Positions 17,470 to 24,828 of a stretch of DNA of 64,000 nt are shown piece after piece; the first letter of the stretch is position 1, and each line of letters starts with the position of its first letter. Position numbers and translations under genes: made by a program. The stretch is from Archangium violaceum (GTDB lineage: Bacteria; Myxococcota; Myxococcia; Myxococcales; Myxococcaceae), in contig NZ_CP069396.1 in the NCBI RefSeq assembly GCF_016887565.1, positions 6,988,001-7,052,000 of the forward strand, given 5' to 3'. Below the pieces are notes generated by a model that saw only the letters and a program-made list of their open reading frames with translations, ran no database searches and was not told the origin of the DNA.

Positions 17470-17928
17470 ATGCCCACGCCTTCTCGAATCCTCGTGCCCG
17501 TGGACCTGATGGAGGGTTCGCGCGCCATCATCGATTACGCGGTCCAACTCGCCCGGCCGTTCAACGCCTCGCTGGAGTTGCTGCACACCTGGGAGCCACC
17601 CCAGTACGTGGCGCCGGATCTCCTGGTCGCCGCGCCGGGCTGGAGCCCTCAGTCGCTGGAGAAGACGGCGCTCGACGCGGCGCGCAAGGAGCTGGAGGCG
17701 CTCGTCAAGGAGCTCCAGTCGCCCGTGCCCATCACCCATCGGCTGGAGGTGGGTGAGCCGGGCGCGGCCATCGTCCGGATCGCCGAGACGGGCGGGTTCG
17801 ATCTGATCGTCATGGGGACGCATGGCCGCCGGGGCCTGCCGAGGCTGTTGCTGGGGAGCGTGGCCCAGAAGGTCATCGCCCGGGCGCACTGCCCCGTCCT
17901 CACGCTGCACGTGCACGAGGAGAAGTGA
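17470..17928 (+). CDS. Universal stress protein (UspA family)
   Basis: The 152-residue protein is a single Usp domain. The N-terminus RILVPVDLMEGSRAIIDYAV and the ATP-binding G-x2-G-x9-GS motif (GTHGRRGLPRLLLGSVAQKV) are both intact, so it is likely of the ATP-binding class. The ATG at 17470 has GGAGGG upstream; the longer in-frame reading from 17326 crosses the promoter region. It appears monocistronic. Members act in the cytoplasm in stress or energy-depletion survival. Confidence 0.92.
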   Translation: MPTPSRILVPVDLMEGSRAIIDYAVQLARPFNASLELLHTWEPPQYVAPDLLVAAPGWSPQSLEKTALDAARKELEALVKELQSPVPITHRLEVGEPGAAIVRIAETGGFDLIVMGTHGRRGLPRLLLGSVAQKVIARAHCPVLTLHVHEEK

Positions 17929-18107
17929 GCCGGAGGCGCGGTGGCCACGGGCCGCCGCGCCCCCTGGCCGCCCGGCGAGAGTGGCGCCAGGTCTCATCCA
18001 GCGAGACGACCACATAGATTCCGGTCGGTGAGGGTCCGGGCTAAGCTCCGGACCCGTACCGCCGAGCCCACCCCGAAGGCAGGGCCCGGCCGACACGAGG
18101 GGTCGCG

Positions 18108-18551
18108 ATGCCAGTCCCACAGAACTTCCAGACGGATTACGGAATCCGCATCCACTGTCCCGGGTACATCACACCAGCGGAGGCGCGCGCCTGGTTCGAG
18201 GACATCAAGCTCAAGGTGCTCGCGCTCGAGGGCAAGCCCTTCGGGATGCTGGCGGACGCCCGCACCCAGAAGGCCAATCCTCCGGAGACCCAGGAGCTGG
18301 TCAAGGAGTCGATGGTCTGGCTGCGCGGCCACGGCATGGAGCGCTCCGTCGTGGTGCTCGACAGCACGGTGGCGCTCATCCAGATCCTTCGCCTGGCGAA
18401 GACCTCGGGCGTGTACGCCTACGAGCGCTACCTGGACGCCTCGAAGGACCCTGACTGGGAGCGCAGGGCCCTGGATTGGATCATCCGGGCCATCGACCCG
18501 GATCTTCCGGTGCCGGCGCCCGTGCAGGTGCAGCCGCGCACGGTGCGCTGA
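18108..18551 (+). CDS. Conserved hypothetical protein, possibly SpoIIAA/STAS-like
   Basis: The 147-residue protein has no signal peptide or membrane segment. The pattern FGMLADARTQKA followed by amphipathic helices and RSVVVLDSTVALIQILRLA, ending YERYLDASKDPDWERRALDW, resembles small myxobacterial SpoIIAA-like (STAS/SEC14 fold) proteins. The ATG at 18108 has a GAGGGG-like site upstream. It converges with the methyltransferase gene nine bases downstream. The function is unknown. Confidence 0.6.
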   Translation: MPVPQNFQTDYGIRIHCPGYITPAEARAWFEDIKLKVLALEGKPFGMLADARTQKANPPETQELVKESMVWLRGHGMERSVVVLDSTVALIQILRLAKTSGVYAYERYLDASKDPDWERRALDWIIRAIDPDLPVPAPVQVQPRTVR

Positions 18552-18560
18552 CCCGCCGGC

Positions 18561-19574
18561 TCAGGCGATGACGCCCTCGACGATGCACAGCGGCGAGGGC
18601 GTGGGGATGACGCGCGACACCTTCAGCCCGGCGGCGGCGAACATCTCCTGGAAGTCGCGCTCGGTGCGCTCACGGCCACGCGAGGAGGAGAGCATCAGCA
18701 GATCGACGATCTTCCCGGGGCTGGGCTCGTTGCCCGGGGAGATGACCACGTCGATGGCCAGCACGCGCCCATGGGCCGGCAGGGCCCGGCGCACGCTCTT
18801 CATGATGGAAACGCACTCCTCGTCGTCCCAGTCGTGGAGGACGCGCTTGACGAGGTAGGCATCGGCGCCCGCGGGAATGGACTTGAAGAAGTCACCCACC
18901 ACGGTGTCGCACCGGTCCGCCACGCCCTCGGCCTGGAGCACGGTGGGCCCCTTGAGCACGTACTCGAGATCGAACAGCGTGCCCTTCAGCGAGGGGTTGC
19001 GCTTGAGGACCTCGGCGATGAAGCCACCGTGGCCGCCGCCCACGTCCACCACGCGCTGGCAGCCGGAGAAGTCATAGGCGCTGGCGATGGGAGCGTTCTC
19101 CATCGCGGTGAAGCCCGTCACGCCGTTGTCGAAGATCTCGGCGGCTTCGCGGTTCTTCGCCAGGTAGTCGAAGAACATCTCCCCGAGGTTGTGCTCCAGC
19201 GCGTTCTTGCCCGTGCGCAGCGTGTAGAGCATCTCCCCGGCGGCGTCCCAGAAGGCGGGGTGGGCCAGCATGAGGAGGGCATCGCGCATGGAGCCGGGCA
19301 CGTCCGTGCGCAGCGGCTCGGCCAGCGGGGTGAGGCCGAAGCGGCCCTGCTCGTCCTCGGAGAAGATGCCCAGGCTGGCCAGGGCCCGGAGCGCCCGGTG
19401 CAGCGAGCGCGGGTGCGTCTCCGAGCGCAGCGCGAGCTCCTCGAGCGGCTTCGGGCCGTCACTCAGCATGTCCGCGATGCGCAGCTTCGCCACCGTCGTG
19501 AGTGAGGCCGTCACCAGGTAGCCCATACCGAGCTGGGCCAGGATGGCTTGGGGGGGAAGCTGAGGGCTGTTCAT
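18561..19574 (-). CDS. SAM-dependent O-methyltransferase (methyltransferase family 2, small-molecule type)
   Basis: The 337-residue protein has an N-terminal winged-helix dimerisation domain (LRIADMLSDGPKPLEELA) and a C-terminal Rossmann methyltransferase domain with motif I VVDVGGGHGGFIAEVL, a DL/LPxV-equivalent FDLEYVL, and the family signature LVKRVLHDWDDEEC containing the catalytic His. The family methylates hydroxyl groups on aromatic or polyketide-type metabolites (for example hydroxyneurosporene). No biosynthetic cluster is visible around it, so the substrate is unknown. The ATG at 19574 has AGGA upstream. Confidence 0.88.
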   Translation of the reverse strand: MNSPQLPPQAILAQLGMGYLVTASLTTVAKLRIADMLSDGPKPLEELALRSETHPRSLHRALRALASLGIFSEDEQGRFGLTPLAEPLRTDVPGSMRDALLMLAHPAFWDAAGEMLYTLRTGKNALEHNLGEMFFDYLAKNREAAEIFDNGVTGFTAMENAPIASAYDFSGCQRVVDVGGGHGGFIAEVLKRNPSLKGTLFDLEYVLKGPTVLQAEGVADRCDTVVGDFFKSIPAGADAYLVKRVLHDWDDEECVSIMKSVRRALPAHGRVLAIDVVISPGNEPSPGKIVDLLMLSSSRGRERTERDFQEMFAAAGLKVSRVIPTPSPLCIVEGVIA

Positions 19575-19780
19575 GATCTCATTCCTGTTACACGGGAAAA
19601 TTCAGCCCGCGCTGGATAACAGGAACGAGGTTGTGTTGTCCAGCCGCTCCGCACTGGAAGTGCGTGCATGGCGCTCGCGGCGCGCCTTGCCCTTCGCCGG
19701 GGCGCTCCGCAATCGCTCCGGCGACCCTTCGTAGGACCAGAGGCGCCGCCCCGAGCGGCCTCTCGCCCGGAGTCGTTGTC

Positions 19781-20305
19781 ATGCCCAGGTCCCTCCTGTC
19801 CGTCCTCGCCGCCCTCTCTCTGCTCGCCATGCCCGCCGCCGCCCGCGCGGAAGACGATGCCAAGAAGACGGACAAGACCGGCACCTGCACCATCCACGCG
19901 AAGAAGGGGGACCTCGTCGCCCAGGGCAAGAACCTGGTCGTCGAGAGCGGAACGAAGGCCCGGGACGCGATCGCCATCGATGGCAACGTGAAGGTCCGCG
20001 CCGGCGCCACGGTCAACAACGTGGTGTCCATCCGGGGCAAGGTGACCATCGAACCCGGCGCCCAGGTGTCGGGAGACGTGACGTCCCTCGGAGGAGACGT
20101 CGTCCTCGGCAAGAGCGCCACCATCTCCGGGGACGTGGTCGCCCTCGGAGGGAAGATTCAGACCGGAGAGGGCGTCACCATCTCCGGCGAGAAGACCCAG
20201 CTCTCGGTGAGCTTCAACGGAGAGGAGCTCTTTCAGAAGCTCTTCAGCGGCATCATCACCGGCGAGGGCACCCGCGACTGCGAGCTGAGCTTCGACGAGG
20301 ACTGA
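19781..20305 (+). CDS. Exported bactofilin-like polymer-forming repeat protein
   Basis: The 174-residue protein has a signal peptide (LLSVLAALSLLAMPAAARAE). The body has beta-helix type repeats (AIDGNVKVRAGATVNNVVSI, GKVTIEPGAQVSGDVTSLGG, KSATISGDVVALGGKI) as in bactofilins, but here exported rather than cytoplasmic. The closing part contains two acidic stretches and Cys residues. The repeat style is the same as in the operon protein at 10059. The ATG at 19781 has GGAG eight bases upstream. Confidence 0.7.
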   Translation: MPRSLLSVLAALSLLAMPAAARAEDDAKKTDKTGTCTIHAKKGDLVAQGKNLVVESGTKARDAIAIDGNVKVRAGATVNNVVSIRGKVTIEPGAQVSGDVTSLGGDVVLGKSATISGDVVALGGKIQTGEGVTISGEKTQLSVSFNGEELFQKLFSGIITGEGTRDCELSFDED

Positions 20306-20312
20306 CCGTCGG

Positions 20313-21071
20313 CTACTCCTCGCCGGGAGCCTTCCCCTCGACGCCCGTGAACGGCATCAGCGAGGCCCGGAGCGCGAGGATCTGCTCCCGGGCCATCTCC
20401 TTGAGCCGCTCCACGTCCGCGAGCGTCATGCCCTTGGTGGAGATGGGCGTGCCCACCGTCACCAGCGCTCGCGAGGTGGCGAAGCGCCACGAGTGCTTGG
20501 GCAGCGCCCGGCGCGTTCCACTCACCGCCATGGGCAGCACGTCCGCCCCGGCCTCGATGGCCAGCCGGAAGGCGCCGTCCTTGAAGGGCAGCAGATCCTC
20601 CGTCTTCGAGCGCGTGCCCTCGGGGAAGATCATCACCGGCATGCCCTTGTCCAGCCAGCGGGCACAGGCGGCCATGGCCTCCTGGGCGGAGTCCTTCTCG
20701 CCCCGGCGCACGGGGATGTCCCCGGCCAGCCACATGCTCCAGCCCACCACGGGAATCTTGAAGAGCGAGGCCTTGCCCAGCCACTTCATCTCCCAGGGCA
20801 GGAAGGAGATGAGGAACGGGTCCGCGTTGGACTCGTGGTTGCTCACCACCACCGTGCGGCCCGAGGGGCGTACCGGCTTGCCGTGCACGCTGAACTTCCA
20901 GAAGGGGTTGAGCCTGGCCGCGGTGACGCCGATGAGCCGGAAGGCGCGCCCCGTCACCACCTTGCGCCGATCGAAGGGCCAGGTGACGACCAGCGGCGCC
21001 TGGATGCAGAAGCCCGTCAGCGCCACCAGGCCGGTTTCCAGCCACGCATACATGGAGAGCAGTGCGTTCAT
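20313..21071 (-). CDS. plsC: 1-acyl-sn-glycerol-3-phosphate acyltransferase (PlsC family)
   Basis: The 252-residue protein acylates lysophosphatidic acid at the inner face of the membrane in phospholipid synthesis. Motif I HX4D is present as VSNHESNADPFL, motif III as MIFPEGTRSKTE, and the GDIPVRRG and VLPMAVSGTR segments fit motifs II and IV. A hydrophobic N-terminus (GLVALTGFCIQAPLVVTW) anchors it. The ATG at 21071 lies 17 bases downstream of the exonuclease gene on the same strand, suggesting co-transcription. Confidence 0.9.
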   Translation of the reverse strand: MNALLSMYAWLETGLVALTGFCIQAPLVVTWPFDRRKVVTGRAFRLIGVTAARLNPFWKFSVHGKPVRPSGRTVVVSNHESNADPFLISFLPWEMKWLGKASLFKIPVVGWSMWLAGDIPVRRGEKDSAQEAMAACARWLDKGMPVMIFPEGTRSKTEDLLPFKDGAFRLAIEAGADVLPMAVSGTRRALPKHSWRFATSRALVTVGTPISTKGMTLADVERLKEMAREQILALRASLMPFTGVEGKAPGEE

Positions 21072-21088
21072 GAGCCCTCCGGGACGTA

Positions 21089-21877
21089 TCAGCGGCGGAC
21101 CTTGGGGTCCAGATCCACGCTCACCGGGCAATGGTCCGAGCCAAGAATCTGGCAATGGATGCCGGCGCGCTTCACGTAGGACATGGCCCCGGGCGAGGCC
21201 AGCACGTAGTCCAGGCGCCAGCCCACGTTGCGCTCGCGCACCCCGAAGCGCTGGCTCCACCAGCTGTAGTGCCCCCCACCCTTCTCGAAGTGACGGAAGG
21301 TGTCCACCCACCCGGCGCGGATCCACCGGTCGAGCTCCTCGCGCTCCTCGGGCAGGAAGCCGCTCGTCTCCCGGTTGTCCTTGGGCCGGGCCAGGTCGAT
21401 CTCCTGGTGCGCGGTGTTGAAGTCCCCCATCACCAGGATGCGCTCGCCGTCGCGAAAGCCCTTCTCCAGCAGCTTGAAGAGGCGCCGGTAGAAGGCCAGC
21501 TTGAAGGGCACCCGGCTGTTGTCCCGCTCCTTGCCGTTGCCGTTGGGGAAGTAGCAGTTGACGACGGTGAGGCGCCCGAAGCGAGCCACCTGCAGCCGGC
21601 CCTCGGAATCCATCTCCGGCACGCCCAGCCGCGTCTCCACGGAGTCCGGCGTCTTGCGCGCGAAGAGCCCCACCCCGCTGTAGCCGAGGCGCATCGCCGA
21701 CACGAAATGGGTGGCACGCCAGCCCTCGGGAGCGCGCACCTCCTCCGGGAGCTGCGACTCGAGCGCCCGCACCTCCTGCACGCCCACCACGTCGGCCTTC
21801 TCGGCCGCCAGCCAGGTCAGGAAACCCTTCTTGTGGGCCGATCTCAGCCCGTTCACGTTCCAGGAAACGATCCGCAC
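21089..21877 (-). CDS. xthA: Exodeoxyribonuclease III (AP endonuclease)
   Basis: The 262-residue protein is full length for the family. It starts MRIVSWNVNGLRSAHKKGF, with metal-binding Glu35 in VGVQEVRALE, the YFPNGN segment, MGDFNTAHQEIDLARPKDN, the WRLDYVLASP loop and the terminal GSDHCPVSVDL with the catalytic Asp-His. It removes abasic sites and 3' blocks in base-excision repair. It lies directly upstream of plsC on the same strand. Confidence 0.95.
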   Translation of the reverse strand: MRIVSWNVNGLRSAHKKGFLTWLAAEKADVVGVQEVRALESQLPEEVRAPEGWRATHFVSAMRLGYSGVGLFARKTPDSVETRLGVPEMDSEGRLQVARFGRLTVVNCYFPNGNGKERDNSRVPFKLAFYRRLFKLLEKGFRDGERILVMGDFNTAHQEIDLARPKDNRETSGFLPEEREELDRWIRAGWVDTFRHFEKGGGHYSWWSQRFGVRERNVGWRLDYVLASPGAMSYVKRAGIHCQILGSDHCPVSVDLDPKVRR

Positions 21878-21956
21878 GGTACTGGCTTCATTGCCTGACC
21901 GGCGCGCGCGGGTCCAGTCTCACCGCGAGGGGGGACGAAGTCCGCCGGAGGGGACT

Positions 21957-22910
21957 TCACGACACGTGCGCCGGGTAGGCCGGTCCCACTCCGCAGGACT
22001 GACGGAAGGCACGCAGGGCCTCGGCGATCTCCGTGCCCGCCTCCACCAGCCCCGCGTGGCCCGCGTCCTCCACCAGCACCCACTCCGCGCCCGGCAGCCG
22101 CTCGCGCATCCGCTTCATCTCGAGCAGGGGCACCAGCAGGTCGTTCTTCGCGGCGATGATCTGCACGGGCACCCGGAGCTGGGGCAACACGTCCCAGGAG
22201 GGCGGAGCCTCGACCAGACCGCGCATCATCATCCAGAAGGCCTGCGGATCCATCCGGCGCAGGGCCAGCAGGAACTCCTGGATGTCCGCGCGTGGAGCGC
22301 GGGCCCGCAGCAGGCCCGAGGCACGCCCGAACGGGTACGCCAGCCGCGAGGAGAGCAGCTCGTGGACGAGCGGCGCCACGCGGGGCACCAGGGGTGTCAG
22401 GCTCCGGAAGGCACGCTCCAGGGTGGCGTACCCGCCCGGCAGCGGGATGAACCAGGCGGTCGGATCCGGCGTGGAGGGGCTGCCGCCGATGAGCGTCAAG
22501 GCGGACACCAGCTCTGGCCGGCGCCGGTACAGCTCCAGCACCACGCGCACGCCCATGGAGAAGCCCACGTGGTGCGGGGGACGTCCGTCACCTCGGGTCA
22601 TCGTCTCCTCGGTGACGCGCTCGAGGTCATCCACCTGGGCGCGCAGCGAGTAGTCCCCCTGGACGGCCAGGTGGCTCCGGCCATGACCCCGGAAGTCCCA
22701 GTGCACCACGCGGTGGTCCTGTTCCAGGTCCGCGACGATGTACCGCCAGAAGTTCTCCGAGGTGCCGATGCCGTTGGTGAGCAGCACCGTCGGCCAGGAG
22801 GCGAGCGCCAACTCCGCCTCGCCCTCCGGGGCATTGCCCACATGCGTGTGGTACGCGACGCGGGTGCCATCGGGGGCGGTGACGAAGCGGGTGAGGCGGC
22901 GGTAGGGCAT
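21957..22910 (-). CDS. Alpha/beta hydrolase
   Basis: The 317-residue protein begins MPYRRLTRFVTAPDGTRVAY. The nucleophile elbow is GFSMGVRVVLEL (G-x-S-x-G), with a likely Asp in AKNDLLVPLLEM and His in EDAGHAGLVEAG. The oxyanion region reads LTNGIGTSENFW and is followed by VVHWDFRGHGRS, typical of esterase, lactonase or haloperoxidase-type hydrolases. The ATG at 22910 is preferred over the start 33 bases upstream because family homology begins there. The substrate cannot be told. Confidence 0.85.
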   Translation of the reverse strand: MPYRRLTRFVTAPDGTRVAYHTHVGNAPEGEAELALASWPTVLLTNGIGTSENFWRYIVADLEQDHRVVHWDFRGHGRSHLAVQGDYSLRAQVDDLERVTEETMTRGDGRPPHHVGFSMGVRVVLELYRRRPELVSALTLIGGSPSTPDPTAWFIPLPGGYATLERAFRSLTPLVPRVAPLVHELLSSRLAYPFGRASGLLRARAPRADIQEFLLALRRMDPQAFWMMMRGLVEAPPSWDVLPQLRVPVQIIAAKNDLLVPLLEMKRMRERLPGAEWVLVEDAGHAGLVEAGTEIAEALRAFRQSCGVGPAYPAHVS

Positions 22911-23026
22911 GTCCCGCCCACCATTCGACCGCCCCCCCGCCAATGCAACCCCAGACGTTCACTATTGGGTGACCCCGAAGCGCTCGCCATGGTTGTTTGT
23001 CACTCCACGACGCACTCCCCTTCCCC

Positions 23027-24028
23027 ATGTCCCCTTCCGATCCACTTCCCTCCTTCGCGCGCTGGCTCGAACCCCGCCCCTCGGGGCCCGGAGCCCCCCT
23101 GGCCACCGTGACCGTGGGCACGATGAACTTCGGAACGCGCACTCCCGCGCCCGAGGCCCAGCGCATCGTGGCCCGTGCCCTGGAGCGTGGCGTGCCCTTC
23201 TTCGACACGGCCAACTCGTACGGCAATGGAGAGGCCGAGCGCCTCCTCGGTCAGTCGCTGCGAGGCCGGCGGGCGGAGGTGGGCCTCGCCACCAAGGTGG
23301 GGCTGGCGCGCGTCCGGGGAAAACCCGAGGGACTCTCCGGCGGGCAGGTGACGCGCGCGGTGGAGGAGAGCCTGAAGCGGCTCGGGACGGACCACGTGGA
23401 TCTGCTCTACCTGCATGCCCCGGATTCCGCCACGCCGGTGGGGGAGACGCTGGAGGCCATGCACGAGCTGCTGCGCGCGGGCAAGGCACGGCACTGGGGT
23501 GTCTCCAACCACGCGGCCTGGCAGCTCCTGGAGCTGCGAGGCCTGTGCGACGCGCGCGGCATGCCTCGCCCGGCGGTGTCCCAGGTGCTCTACAACCCGC
23601 TGGTGCGCCAGATAGAGGTGGAGTACCTGCCCTTCACGCGCCGCTACCCGCTCCACACCACCGTGTACAACCCGCTGGCCGGAGGCCTCCTCTCCGGGCG
23701 CCACGCACCGGGTGCGCCCATCCCCGAGGGCTCGCGCTTCGATGGCAACCGCCTGTACCAGCGCCGCTACTGGTCCGAGCGCCTCTTCGAGCTGGCCGGG
23801 CGCCTGCGCGGCGTGGCCGAGGCGGCGGGCCTGACGCTGCTGGAGCTCTCCTACGCGTGGCTGGCGGGCCGGCCGGGAGTGGACTCGGTGCTGGCGGGCC
23901 CGGGGACGGTGGAGCACCTGGACGCGGCGCTGGACGCCTGCGCGAAGCCCCTGCCCCCGGAGGTGGCCACGCGCGTCGACGAGGTGTACCGGGAGTGGCT
24001 GGGGACGGACGCCACATACGCGAGGTGA
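23027..24028 (+). CDS. Aldo/keto reductase
   Basis: The 333-residue protein keeps the NADPH-dependent AKR tetrad: Asp in FFDTANSYG, Tyr in the same motif, Lys in LATKVGLAR and His in LLYLHAPDS. The phosphate-binding C-terminal loop is SVLAGPGTVEHLDAAL. The ATG at 23027 fits; a TTG 30 bases earlier is less likely. The stop is two bases before the next gene, so it is co-transcribed with the dioxygenase. The substrate is unknown. Confidence 0.9.
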   Translation: MSPSDPLPSFARWLEPRPSGPGAPLATVTVGTMNFGTRTPAPEAQRIVARALERGVPFFDTANSYGNGEAERLLGQSLRGRRAEVGLATKVGLARVRGKPEGLSGGQVTRAVEESLKRLGTDHVDLLYLHAPDSATPVGETLEAMHELLRAGKARHWGVSNHAAWQLLELRGLCDARGMPRPAVSQVLYNPLVRQIEVEYLPFTRRYPLHTTVYNPLAGGLLSGRHAPGAPIPEGSRFDGNRLYQRRYWSERLFELAGRLRGVAEAAGLTLLELSYAWLAGRPGVDSVLAGPGTVEHLDAALDACAKPLPPEVATRVDEVYREWLGTDATYAR

Positions 24029-24030
24029 GC

Positions 24031-24816
24031 ATGCTGGCCGTGGACGCGGAGACATTCGACATCGCGGGTCCGCTGGCGCACTACGCCGAGCATGGCTATG
24101 CGCGCCTGGGCCGGCTGCTGGACGCGGAAGGACTGGAGACGCTGCGCGAGCGCGCGGACGATCTCATGCTGGGCCGGGTGAGCTACCCGGGCTTCTTCTG
24201 GCAGATGGACGCGCCCTCGGGCCGGTACGAGGACGCGCCCCTGGGGCTCGGCTGGCAGGGCCCGTCGCTGGACTACCGCAAGCTGGAGAAGCTGGAGAAG
24301 GATCCGCGCTTCCTCGCGTGGATGGAGAACCCGCTCTTCGAGCGCATCGCCCGGATGCTCATCCCCGGGGACATCCGCCTCTACCGGGCCATCCTCTTCC
24401 ACAAGGGCCAGCGCGGCGGGAGCGAGCTGCCCTGGCACCAGGACGGGGGCAAGCTGTGGGGCCTCACGAAGGATCCCGAGCTGCAACTGTGGACCGCGCT
24501 CGACGACGCGCCGTTGGACGGAGGCTGCGTGGAGGTGGTGCCGGGGAGCCACCGCTGGGGCCTGGCCACGCCGCTGGGGGGCGTGGTGCCGCCGGATCAG
24601 GTGGCGGCGCGAGGAGCGGACGGACTGAAGGTGCCGCTGCCGGTGGAAGCCGGCGAGGTGCTGCTCCTGCACAACTACGTCTGGCACCGCTCGAGCCCCA
24701 GCCGCACGGGGAGCCGCCGTCGGGGCTTCTCGGCCTGCTACATGAGCGCGGACACGCGGTGCGTGCGCAAGAAGAAGGCCCCGCGCGACTTCTTCCCGCT
24801 CTTCCGCTCCCGCTGA
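24031..24816 (+). CDS. Phytanoyl-CoA dioxygenase (PhyH) family Fe(II)/2-oxoglutarate oxygenase
   Basis: The 261-residue protein carries the metal triad: HxD in LPWHQDGGKLW and the distal His in LHNYVWHRSSPS, followed by Arg residues (SRTGSRRRGFSA) that would bind 2-oxoglutarate. The core segment GGCVEVVPGSHRWG is typical of PhyH proteins. It is two bases downstream of the aldo/keto reductase gene, so the two may act in one hydroxylation/reduction route. The substrate is unknown. Confidence 0.88.
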   Translation: MLAVDAETFDIAGPLAHYAEHGYARLGRLLDAEGLETLRERADDLMLGRVSYPGFFWQMDAPSGRYEDAPLGLGWQGPSLDYRKLEKLEKDPRFLAWMENPLFERIARMLIPGDIRLYRAILFHKGQRGGSELPWHQDGGKLWGLTKDPELQLWTALDDAPLDGGCVEVVPGSHRWGLATPLGGVVPPDQVAARGADGLKVPLPVEAGEVLLLHNYVWHRSSPSRTGSRRRGFSACYMSADTRCVRKKKAPRDFFPLFRSR

Positions 24817-24828
24817 GGAGGCGGCGCC